DNA of 39,142 nt from Bacteroidales bacterium. Lineage in GTDB: Bacteria; Bacteroidota; Bacteroidia; Bacteroidales; FEN-979. The notes beneath the pieces are model-generated. The model made no database searches and was not told the origin of the DNA. It saw only the letters and a list, made by a program, of their open reading frames with translations. The stretch is taken from assembly GCA_014860625.1 (NCBI GenBank), contig JACZJJ010000168.1, forward strand, positions 1-39,142, given 5' to 3'. Below are positions 9,901 to 18,000 of this stretch, piece after piece (positions within the stretch are counted from its first letter, which is position 1; the number at the start of each line of letters is the position of its first letter). The position numbers were made by a program, and so were the translations under genes.

Positions 9901-11798
9901 GTTCAGTTGACCTTACAGTAACAGGCGGAACCGAACCTTACTCCTATGTATGGTCAAACGGCGCCACTACAGAAGACCTGACAGATCTTACTGCAGGAAC
10001 CTATGAGGTAATCGTGACCGATGTTTACGGATGTACGATTGATGCTACCATCACGCTCACCGAGCCTACGGTTCTGGTAGCTGATGCCGGATCAGATCTG
10101 CCCATCTGTTATACATTTGAAACAACCATCGGCGGATTGCCGAGCGCTTCAGGCGGTGTTGGTCCCTATACTTACTCATGGAGTCCGACCACCGGTTTGA
10201 ACGATCCAACAAGCCCGAACCCGATTGCCGGACCTCTGACCACCACAACCTATACAATCACCGTTACCGATCAGAACGGCTGTGTAGATGTAAGTTCGAT
10301 GGTACTTACCGTGAATCCACTTCCGGAAGCCAGCATCGAAGCCAGCACACCGGATGAGTTCTGTAATGGCGTTACACTCACTGCATACTCCTCTACTACC
10401 GAATGGGAATATGCATGGTCAAGAGGCGATCTTACACAATCTATCTTCCTCAACAGTGGGGTTGATCCTGATGGACTCTATTCTGTCTATGTTACCGACC
10501 AGAATGGATGTACTTCACCGATCCCTGCTTATTACACCTTTGCTTCACAGAACCTTACCAGCTCCTATACCATCCTTGGCCTGAAAGAGGTCAAACTGGG
10601 AGAGCAAAACATCGTTCAGAACGGATCAGTAGGTGTTACAGGTAAAAACAGGAAAGCTGAGATCAAGAAAGGAGCTGTAATCAACAGCCCGGGTTCGTTT
10701 GTGAAAGCAGATAAGATTTATGCACACAGAACAGCCGTTATCCTGAAGAAGATCTACGATCCTGTGACAACAACGCTGCCGACGATGTACTACAATACAA
10801 CATCAGGCATCTCAGGAAAGATCAAGGTGAAGAAGAATACCACCACCACGATCAGCACTGAATACGTTGACATCGAGATCGGAGAAAACTGCCACGTAAC
10901 CATCACCGGAAGCGTCTATGGCGAGATTGAAGTAGATAAGGGCAGTACTGTCATCTTTACCAGCTCATCCATTGATATTGAAGAGTTGAAAACTGACGAC
11001 AGCAAGGTGTACAAACCAACATCAATCGAATTCGCTTACCATGCCCAGGTACGGGTGAAGGATAAGGTTGAGATTGGCAAGAACAACTTTGTCAACCCCT
11101 ACAACTCAAATGTCATCTTCTACATCGGTACAAAGTATAACCATGGCGGTCATGGCGACAAGGACGACGATGACGATGATGATGATTTCAGCGGAAACGG
11201 AAACGGAAATGATAACTGGACCTATGCCGACGACAATTGGAACGACGAAAACCTCGACCACAACAGTGGTGGTGGCAACGGTGGAGACAAGGGCGACAAC
11301 AAAGGATCACTGACGGTGAAAGCCGAAGGTACCTCCTTTAACGCCAGCGCTTATGTACCAAGAGGAAAGATCCATGTTAAGGAGAATGCAGCCGTGAATA
11401 ACCCGGGAACAATGACCGGACAGTTTATAGCCGAGAAGGTGTATTCAACAGGCAAATACATCACCTGGAACTGGCACGATTGCAATTCCAACCAGAACGT
11501 CAATCCGATTACACCTCCAACAGGTGGTTCGATTGCAGAGGATGCAACAGTATACAATGTATTCCCTGTGCCTAACAATGGATTGTTCACCACTACGATC
11601 GATGCTCCGTTTGAAGATGACTACTCCATCTCTGTGTATAATACACTTGGTGTGCTGTTATTCGAGAAGAGAGAAGTTCATGTAGACGGATACACCGAAA
11701 CACAGGTTGACATCCAGCATGTACCGACAGGAATCTACTACGTGATCTTCCGTAATGCAGATCATCAGGAAGTGAAGAAGATTCTGATAAATAAGTAG
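999..11798 (+). CDS. Giant T9SS-exported multidomain surface protein (3599 aa)
   Basis: A signal peptide (about residues 1-35, ending TFAAD) is followed by four diverged modules starting near residues 37, 748, 1156 and 1569. Each opens with a Y/F-W-V-G-x-x-G-x-W motif, then an HW..TSGG stretch and a DNVFFDxNSF-like motif, and closes with GTCD...GNVxGW. Module 1 also carries a beta-helix-like run rich in VG and IG. After these come an SprB-like repeat (about 1913-1978), a LamG-like lectin domain (2008-2160), a PKD domain (WDFGD, about 2228-2277), two more SprB-like repeats (2282-2440), HYR-type domains (2438-2950), another SprB-like repeat (about 2955-3020) and PKD-like segments (to about 3175). 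A second beta-helix-like region (3190-3500) contains an Asp8 run at 3389-3396. The C-terminus (about 3520-3599, VFPVPNNG...GIYYV...KKILINK) is a type A T9SS sorting domain. Expected to be exported across the outer membrane and surface-anchored or released; an adhesin or matrix role is inference. The start could also be the ATG at 1002. Confidence 0.9.
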   Translation: MMKTTFTDKLFKRSRIFRLFAILTLVFLARLTFAADYFWVGGSGDWSDHSHHWATTSGGLVFHPSVPSQFDNVIFDANSFSAAGQTVTVNYESFCNQFDSRDVISGAKFTSTKTLNVYGGLEIDQNMTYYHTGNLNIFSGGITLGTAAGIPVSFSVYGTIVIESGGITTGRNVTFVHPWSYVLQVKNGDVLIGNKNTTTMSQLTISTGKLTVGDSATFTGYRVYVYGGQMNVGNHTNYTNYHTLYISTSNLVIGDYTNFRTYYESTQLFAGDLVVGENSLFYSYSDCYIRNGNVNIGANSTFQKDGYTDQIWNGNFILGANATFKNSGGVYVYNGTLIWDNTNLIQNYNYLRVNSGDFTFNSSTQFNPVGNLYTGNGSMTIESGATVTVSRFETANGSLTVEAGATATINSEVYLTNGTIDLDPAANLNWWANLYLRGNQYGQYDIKTGGRDIKRIQFDGSNYNSEYTFLDDVKASSDGIFLYANKIFFNGKGVDVYHFYSWTGGEVWMDLTGTDTVYVRSQFRMYPSSNTHLTLGDAVIKWHGTDHHYLYGGYNNTYNDLYFKEQNTGGSQIYFEGNTVTVRDINIDAYGTQYTLLNNNFTVRNFTMKYKNNYTATPYINFSGNWNVTDSFYVESPSNMRMNLNSYANNTFGTFHVTNLNQWILRSNTTQTFDALRPIAGTCDKTIPIKGETYGSQGTFSLTSGTFSGDWLVMQDVKGTGGGSLIANNTVDLGNVTGWTVNSIAPRDFYWVGNNGNWNVPGNWSETSGGTPGVCGVPNRTDNAIFDANSFSASGQFVNINVSAEVNNMTWDNVTSGAGITGGNDMNIYGSLQLASGMNFNHYGTFYFQAIDLGNTVKTNGVQMRQTIFRGQNLSTGEWILLDDFNAHNNYLYFERGTFRTNGHNVDVHSFYNWTGQPANIHFSQSDTSFVKVQYEFRIYPTTNVNVFADSTDIIWENNNNHMYFYSGDYDAQYRDLIFNSQANAGYYIHMQYPNKARDIKVTCSGNQYMYFYDQKQARNVSINYLNGSPSGQWIQMNGSNTFNSLSVQGIGNNRPTVYLHGTNTIGHLDIDNVSGLYFGGWQYLTSADAISGTCDRLLSFWGGTGVNMASGLFEVNWATMTNVQATGGATFNANNILGTSYNIPGWNVNNIPPTNFYWVGGTGNWNDPNHWSYTSGGTPGVCPLPTRFDNVFFDVNSFTAPNQIVYANTTIQVKNMIWNNVNYPRFYGGNQVEIYGSLKLDEKLSQEESGWWYFRSKTAGNTIDPAGKKFWYVRFDGEGYSTGEWKLQGDLDAYYDIYVDRGTFISDSNNISARMFYCWTGSPTTVDLTGTDWVKVEHQFRIYPNNFNLIMDKADVIFTGTNQFYFIGGNNTFNDVEMTATSTGNTYIEFNYNNVIDNVRITANGYQTIRFYGNSTYNDVDVQFNNPSTNIPNVYFHGTNTINDLSITSIGNAGPYIWLYANNTFNNLVSAGLGTRLYPAGNTTQTVNDVLALGSGGFPVFFQSQTQGTLATIYKPTGTVCLDYVWMRDIKAASNLNPNGSMKTSFFAGNNSVNMGNNPNWAFSSCDGYYWVGGSGKWSETGHWATASGGTQLHSTLPTQFDNVFFDANSFTTSGEIVEVDLADPRCNNMSWSSSLFTPTVVGSGDMNIYGSLKFVSNMNMDFTGSFNFKSDTTGNEINSGGHTLANVNFIGGNDGEGAWTLSNNLTVSNDLSLSNGSFSTNGKEVETKNFNSTTINTRDLNLGSSKITINDGQWNPSGTTNLTFDAGTSSITVTGTSSSNFFGQGFSYHNVTFNTPGQLASAITGENTYDLLKFSAGITATMDPGVQEATIIQALGTCDRNVTLLSSVPGTAATLKQTSGSVVGKFLTLQDNEATGGASFNANLSNDLGNVSGWSFTSAPVISVIEETGLVDCVLNNDGWAKVTVIQGTAPFTYLWSTTETTDSIGGLIPGTYYVTVTDSAGCSITEAIDVLNRPSVLDPIVFTMSDDQICLGTPIDFAGGDVISNALAFDGSDDNVLVGNFATLSPTATQPVTFEAWVNPASNANGMIASKYFNGDATQSNFFVGLNNGQVQVSGNGTDVLFSSATIPTSDWTHIAVVLEEGSGNTIIYVNGAYDNSGTLTYNTSNGNADFALGTIAAGTLPSHYFSGILDEVRVWDTVRSLSDINQNLTVPQAGTEAGLALYYRLDELAGSTVAVDRSTNGLNGTLSNMDATTAWVSPGAFTPTISYTWDFGDFQTATGQTASHTYTGYGTYIVSLSTKDATGCPNIVKDTVVVSQITTTVASTNVKCYGANNGSITVTASGGVQPYNYSINGGTTFFPTGTFTNLIPGSYTVFVTDAIACESAMQQVNITQPASELQFTASVDNVVCPDDEDGKITISASGGTAPYQYSKNAGISYQASNVFADLLPGNYTIRVRDASNCTPADQVITVEQNDNIAPEITCPANITVNATNMVDCFVEVIYPEPVATDNCQLPTVELTSGLASGSLFPVGETTVTYTATDGNNNATSCSFTVTVVDATPPVAVCQNIDIYLDEAGNVTLSPDQVDGGSYDNCDSTALGVDLSEFNCSNLGPNTVVLTVTDQYGNSSTCTTTVSVVDTIAPVTACNDIVINLPDRNSYFLTQLEIDQIAFGSTDNCSFTYELTSGTTVYDCNSAGNSYPVSLTFTDPSGNISVCTANVFITDTNSVCNDPPVAICQNYLVSAGENCDAMISVANIDGGSYDPDGDPLTMTLNNYGPFGVGTHTVILTVSDYEYSSICSATVTVVDDTPPTANCQDIIVELDPTGNVTITSAQIDNGSFDACGILSLTVEPSSFNCTNVGDNTVTLTVVDNNSNVSTCSATVTVQDNEAPTMTCITEPQFRNPNFAGCGYVEMSGEFTPTALMDNCSNLVLSYELTGATTGTGSSLSGISFELGITTVTWTLTDESLNQVTCSFEVTVENNLETTVSSPEFAGGFNIRCNGGNDGSVDLTVTGGTEPYSYVWSNGATTEDLTDLTAGTYEVIVTDVYGCTIDATITLTEPTVLVADAGSDLPICYTFETTIGGLPSASGGVGPYTYSWSPTTGLNDPTSPNPIAGPLTTTTYTITVTDQNGCVDVSSMVLTVNPLPEASIEASTPDEFCNGVTLTAYSSTTEWEYAWSRGDLTQSIFLNSGVDPDGLYSVYVTDQNGCTSPIPAYYTFASQNLTSSYTILGLKEVKLGEQNIVQNGSVGVTGKNRKAEIKKGAVINSPGSFVKADKIYAHRTAVILKKIYDPVTTTLPTMYYNTTSGISGKIKVKKNTTTTISTEYVDIEIGENCHVTITGSVYGEIEVDKGSTVIFTSSSIDIEELKTDDSKVYKPTSIEFAYHAQVRVKDKVEIGKNNFVNPYNSNVIFYIGTKYNHGGHGDKDDDDDDDDFSGNGNGNDNWTYADDNWNDENLDHNSGGGNGGDKGDNKGSLTVKAEGTSFNASAYVPRGKIHVKENAAVNNPGTMTGQFIAEKVYSTGKYITWNWHDCNSNQNVNPITPPTGGSIAEDATVYNVFPVPNNGLFTTTIDAPFEDDYSISVYNTLGVLLFEKREVHVDGYTETQVDIQHVPTGIYYVIFRNADHQEVKKILINK
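8410..8437 (+). repeat. In-gene heptamer array (CAACTGx, 4 copies)
   Basis: Four consecutive 7-bp words, CAACTGA, CAACTGC, CAACTGC and CAACTGT, lie inside an HYR domain of the giant protein. They encode the segment after TDNC. The word family is the same as the CTGCCAA array at 36926 and the ACTGCCx array at 11846. Confidence 0.7.
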
Positions 11799-11834
11799 CG
11801 ATTAGCAATTAGCGATTAGGGATTAGGGAATTAC
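11798..11834. repeat. Heptamer array GCGATTA/GGGATTA
   Basis: Tandem words GCGATTA, GCAATTA, GCGATTA, GGGATTA and GGGAATTA begin on the last base of the stop codon of the giant gene. It is one of several short tandem word arrays in this window. Confidence 0.8.
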
Positions 11835-11845
11835 ATAATTTGTTA

Positions 11846-11876
11846 CCTGCCCACTGCCTACTGCTAACTGCCAACT
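11846..11876. repeat. Heptamer array ACTGCCT/ACTGCCA
   Basis: Words CCTGCCC, ACTGCCT, ACTGCTA, ACTGCCA and ACT follow one another with a strict 7-bp step. The word type is the one seen at 8410 and 36926. Confidence 0.75.
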
Positions 11877-11901
11877 AAAAAACCCTGAGCCCTGTGCTCT
11901 A

Positions 11902-11932
11902 AGCCCTGAGCCAGAAGCTCGGGGCTTTTTTT
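11902..11932 (+). terminator. Rho-independent terminator after the giant gene
   Basis: AGCCCTGAGC, loop CAGAA, then GCTCGGGGCT forms a 10-bp stem (nine Watson-Crick pairs and one G-U), followed by a run of T to 11932. It lies about 100 bases past the stop codon at 11798. The left arm belongs to a heptamer series starting at 11881 (AACCCTG, AGCCCTG, TGCTCTA, AGCCCTG), so the terminator seems to be built from repeat words. Confidence 0.85.
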
Positions 11933-11966
11933 GTTCATAACACGGAATAACTTATAAGGGATTTAC

Positions 11967-11997
11967 TTGACTGCTTGCCAGGGTGCAGCTAATTTTG
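11967..11997 (+). promoter_or_regulatory. Bacteroidota-type promoter (TTG-N20-TAATTTTG)
   Basis: A TTG at 11967-11969 is followed after 20 bases by TAATTTTG at 11990-11997. This fits the known Bacteroidota sigma pattern of -33 TTG and -7 TAnnTTTG. It lies between the terminator and the start codon at 12047, which separates the two giant genes transcriptionally. Confidence 0.65.
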
Positions 11998-12046
11998 GAA
12001 GTTGGAACAGTAATACAAATTGAGTTCAGCCAGAAATATTCAACGA

Positions 12047-15000
12047 ATGAAAAGAATTTTGATTTTATACTCCCTTATATTGGTGTTCTCATCATCAATT
12101 TATACCCAGCCTCTTCCTGATCTGATTATAACAGCGGGATCCCAATCTGTCTCTCCCACTACAGTAACAGCGGGATCAACTATTACGGTTTCTGCCTCTG
12201 AAAATAACATTGGTACAGCTTCATCAGTCAGTAACGTGGTTGGCATATGGCTCTCCTCCGATGGCATCATGAATACGATCAATGATGTTTTTCTGGGATC
12301 CATTTCGGGATACCCTGCTTTATTGGCCGGGTCGTCCAGTTCCGTGCTTAATACGTCAGTGACTATTCCGGCATCTGCCACAGCCGGAGTCTATTATATA
12401 TTTTTCTGGGCTGACGGGTGTATGACAAATGGATGTACGGGGGTTGTGTCAGAATCAAATGAAACCAACAATATTTCTGCCACACAGTTAACGGTAAATT
12501 GCACGCTTCCCGGAACAGCAGTCGTTACAGGTCCAGGCTCTGGCTGTCTTGGGGCTTCGTTGACATTTAGTGCAACTTCAACAGGGGCAACCTCATTCAG
12601 CTGGACAGCGCCTGCCGACTGGTCGCCAAATACAGGATCAGGCACAAGCTTTACATCAACTCCCGGGAGTTCGGGGAATGTGACTGCTGTTCCATCCAAT
12701 AGTTGCGGAAATGGGCCTTTAGGCATGCTAAATGTCACGATAACGAATATCTTGCCTGGGGCTGCAACTGTTACCGGCCCGGGTTCAGGTTGTGCCGGAT
12801 CTCCGTTGACATTTACCACCAGCGCAACAAATGCCTCATCATATAGCTGGATCGCACCGGCTGACTGGTCACCCAGTACTGGCTCAGGGACATCTTTTAC
12901 ATCCACCCCCGGAAGTTCGGGGAATGTAATTGCCACCCCGTCAAATGGATGTGGGAATGGTACATCCGGAAATAAAAATGTGACGGTAAACCCGCTCCCA
13001 GGTTCGACAGTTCTCGGCGGTCCGGGTTCCGGTTGTAGCGGAGTTTCATTGACATACACTGCAACTTCCTCAAATGCCACATCCTATAGCTGGACAGCGC
13101 CTACCGGGTGGTCACCAACTTCCGGGTCGGGCACTTCGTTTACAACAACCCCTGGGAGTTCCGGGACTATTACAGTCACACCATCCAATAGTTGTGGAAA
13201 CGGAGCAATCACCAATACTCCTGTCACCATAGCGACATCTGTGCCGGGAGTAGCAACGGTTACCGGTTCGGGTTCAGGTTGTGCTGGGTCCCCGTTAACA
13301 TTCACCGCCAGCTCCTCCAATGCGACATCATTTAGCTGGACGGCCCCCGCTGGCTGGTCCCCCACTACGGGATCAGGCACCAATTTTACATCAACCCCAG
13401 GAAGTTCGGGAACTGTAACTGCCACTCCATCCAATAGTTGTGGTACTGGTTCGGCAGGAAGCAGCAGCGTGACAGTGACAGCATCAGTGCCGGGAGCGGC
13501 GGCTGTTACAGGTTCAAGTTCAGGTTGTGGAGGAACCCCGATGACATTTAGTGCAACCTCCTCAAATGCTACATCATTCAGCTGGACGGCGCCCGCTGGC
13601 TGGTCCCCAAATACGGGTTCAGGATCAACGTTTACTTCGACTCCCGGAAGTTCGGGGAACGTAACTGCCACACCTTCTAATATTTGCGGAAACGGAACGA
13701 CTGGCAATTTAAGTGTCACGATAACAACCTTGCCCGGCCCGGCAACTGTTTCAGGTTCAGCCTCAGGTTGTACAGGGGTTGCATTAACATTCAGTGCGAG
13801 CTCGTCAAACGCAACATCATTTAGCTGGACAGCACCTGCCGACTGGTCACCGAACACAGGCTCGGGGACCACATTTATTTCCACTCCCGGAAGTTCAGGA
13901 AACATCACTGTAACTCCTTCCAATGGTTGTGGTAACGGTACTCCTGGCAGCAAAAATGTCACAGTAAGCTCTCTGCCCGGACCGGCCACCGTTACCGGTC
14001 CGGGTTCGGGTTGTGCAGGCGTTTCATTGACATTTAATGCAACTTCCACAAATGCTTCAGCTTTTGTTTGGACCGCACCTGCAGACTGGGTCCCAAATAC
14101 AGGATCGGGTGCGACATTTACATCAACTCCCGGAAGTTCCGGGAATGTAACAGCCTTCCCATCAAATTCCTGTGGCGTAGGTTCCACAGGCAGCAAAAGT
14201 GTATCGATATCCTCCATCCCTGGAGCAGCAACAATTTCTGGCGCCGGAACCGCATGCGCCGGAACCGCACTGACCTTTAGTGCATCCTCCACCAATGCTA
14301 CATCATTTAGCTGGACCGCACCCGCGGGATGGTCTCCAAATACGGGATCGGGAACAACGTTTACGTCAACTCCGGGGGCTTCCGGGAATATCACTGTCAC
14401 TCCATCAAATAGTTGCGGGAATGGACCTGCCGACAGTAAAAATATCACTATAACCTCGGTACCCGGGGCAGCAACAGTTACGGGACCAGGATCAGGTTGT
14501 TCAGGAGTTTCACTGACATTTACTGCAAGTTCGTCAAATGCTTCAACATTTAATTGGACCGCACCCGCCGACTGGTCGCCAAACACAGGATCAGGATCAA
14601 GTTTTTCATCTACTCCCGGAAGTTCCGGAAATATCACTGTCACTCCATCAAATAATTGTGGCAATGGCACTTCCGGCAGTATCAATGTAACCATTAACTC
14701 CATTCCGGGGCAAGCTGTTATAACCGGTCCGGGTTCAGGTTGCGCGGGAACTGCACTGACATATAGTGCAACAGCCCCAAATGCTTCATCATATTCCTGG
14801 ACTGCACCCGCAGATTGGACCCCAAACATAGGATCAGGTACAACGTTTACTGCAACTCCAGGGACTTCCGGAGATGTCACTGTGTTCCCGTCCAATAGTT
14901 GTGGCAATGGTACCTTAGGCAGCAAATATGTTGTCGCAAGCCCATTGCCGGTTCCAACAGTAGGTCCTTCCCCATTGATGACAGAGAGCTTTGAGAACGG

Positions 15001-18000
15001 TGGTTCAATCCCTACGGGTTGGGAGATAGAGACCCTTGCTCCGAATAACGCCATCACATTCCCAACCAGCACCAGTTATCCTGTCGGATACGTTGCATAT
15101 AACGGGACCTATCTCGTGAGGTTCAATTCATACGAGAACGGGAACGGAGTGATCCGACTAAAAAGAACCACCCCTATCTCAACCATTGGGTCAACCAATG
15201 TAAACGTAAACTTTGCCTGGCTGGAGAGTTCAGGGTTTTCAACAGCCAATGATCGTGTTGAGGTTGAATGGTCGCTGGATGGAACGACTTGGACATCCGC
15301 CGGTACATTTCCACGGTATAATGCCAATAGTGGCTGGAAAATACGAAACCAACAGCTGCCTTTCCTTACAACAGGACAGGCAACCCTTTATATTGCATTT
15401 AAATTCACTTCAGAATTCGGGAACGACTGCTACCTCGACCTGGCAAAAGTGTTTCGTAGCAACACCTCCGTCTGCGTAAATACTTCTGCATCCTATCAAA
15501 CTGAATCCGGGATGACTGCCTATGGATGGGCCGTCTCTTCTGGTGGTACCATAACCAGCGGATCAGGAACCTCTTCCATCACAGTGTTATGGTCGGCCAC
15601 CGGATCCCATACAGTTAGTGTGAACTACACGAACCCAAGTGGATGCAAGGGGAATACTCCAACAAGCATGACTGTTGCGGTTAACCCTCTTCCCGTTCCG
15701 ACAATCTCAGGGCCCACTTCTGTTTGCGTGCATGACACTGTCATCTACCGGACCCAGAAAAATATGGCATCCTATCTCTGGACCATCTCATCAGGAGGAA
15801 CGATCCATGGATTAACCAGCGACAGCCTGATCAGTGTTACCTGGGATACAGCCGGACTGCCTGCCAACCGATGGGTCAAGGTGGCGTATACAAATACAAA
15901 CGGGTGTTCAGGAACGACTCCTGTTCCGTATTCTGTCACTGTGAATCCGCTGCCTACTCCCACAATATCAGGGCCCATCGCCCTTTGCAGAACCACTATC
16001 GGGACCTATCAAACGGAACAAGCCATGACAGGATACTCCTGGACTGTTTCTCCGGGTGGTGTGATTCTGGCTGGTTTAGGCACAAGAACAATCACAGTCC
16101 GCTGGGATTCGGCAGGCGCCAAAATCGTATCGGTGAATTATATCAATCTTTCGGGTTGCGACGCCCTTGCCCCTACAGTACTGCCGATTACTATCCATCC
16201 CCTTCCTGTACCTTCCATATCAGGAGCTGATTCAACCTGCCTGAACACCACGGGTAATGTCTATTCGACTGAAGCCGGGATGCTAAATTACATCTGGAAT
16301 GTTTCCACTGGAGGAGTAGTCACTGCAGGAGGAACAACTGCAAGCCCGAGTGTTACGATAACATGGACCACCCTTGGCAGCCATTCTGTGAGCGTTATCT
16401 ATACAAATCCATTGGGGTGTACAGCTGCAACAGCTACAATTTTGCCGGTTTTGGTCAGTCCTGTACCTGCACCACAACTTTTTGGCCCCAATATTGCCTG
16501 CGCACAATCGACCGGGCATATCTATTCTACTCAACCTGGCATGGCTGCCTATTACTGGTCCGTCTCACCCGGTGGTATAATCACCTCTCCCACCGATACC
16601 AGCGCAATACTTGTATCATGGAATACCATTGGGAATCGATATGTAACAGTCAATTATACCACCCCGGCAGGATGTACCGGTACGATCCCCGATACCATGG
16701 CTGTGATCGTTCAATCCCGTCCCTCACCTACCATCTCCGGTCCGGCTTCCGTGTGTGAAGCCACCGGTGGTCATATCTACAGCACTGAACCAATGAACAC
16801 AGGATATCAGTGGACACTCTCGGGTGGGGGCACAATCATATCAGGTTTCGGGACTAATGTCATCACCGTAACCTGGGACACAGCTGGAGCCCGCCAGGTG
16901 ATGGTAAATTATACGAGTCCCTCCACCGGTTGCAACGCCCTTACGCCAACCAGCTATGCTGTCTTCGTCAAACCAAAACCAATTCCTGTAATAACAGGCC
17001 CAACGCCTGTTTGCAAAGGGATCTCGGGGAACACCTATACCACACAGAGCGGTATGCTGAATTACATCTGGAATGTCTCTTCAGGAAATACAACGACATC
17101 AGGAGGGACACCCGGAAGTAACTTCATCACAGTCACATGGAACGTATTAGACACCCAAACTGTTTCGGTCAACTATACCGCGCTAAACGGATGTACCTCC
17201 CAGACAGCTGCCACATACAAGGTAAAAGTCAATCCATTGCCAACGCCAACGATCGGCGGCCCCGATACGGTGTGTGTCAATACTACAGGGAACATCTACG
17301 GGACACAGCCGGGGATGTTCAGCTATATCTGGGCTGTTTCAGCAGGGGGGACTATAACTTCAGGGGCCGGTACCGATACTATTACTGTCACCTGGACACT
17401 GGCCGGAGCACGTTCGGTTTCAGTCAACTACACCGATAGTAACGGATGCACAGCAGCGGCACCAGTCGTTTACAATGTACATGTTTTAACTCTGCCGGTA
17501 CCCATCATCACCGGACCCGCATCGGCATGCAAGGGATCGGCTGGCAACACCTATACCACGGCATCCGGGATGACCAACTACCAGTGGGTAATCTCCAATG
17601 GAGGAACCATTACGGCAGGAGGCAGCGATTCGGTGAATTTCGTAACCGTTACCTGGGACTCGGCCGGAGCACAAACCGTTAGCGCCGGCTATACCAATGC
17701 TACTGGCTGTACATCTGCACCGCTATCAGTCTACACGGTGACCGTTCATCCGCTTCCGACACCGACAATTTCAGGCGAATCCTCAGCCTGTGTGGATGGA
17801 GGCAATTACACCTATACGACCGAGACGGGGATGACAGGATATATTTGGACCACGTCTTCATCCGGACAGATCATTTCCGGTCAGGGGACTCCCCAGGTAC
17901 AGGTGAACTGGCTGGCAACCGGATCACAATGGGTTGGCGTCAATTACACCAACGCGACAGGCTGTACTGCTGCCACAGCTTCAACGTATACCGTAACGGT

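Noticed and set aside
13084-15072. A 662-codon open frame on the minus strand across the repeats of the second giant gene
   Set aside because: It mirrors the repeat period of the plus-strand gene, reads as Val/Pro/Glu-rich low-complexity sequence and lacks any domain or promoter. It arises from the repeated codon pattern.
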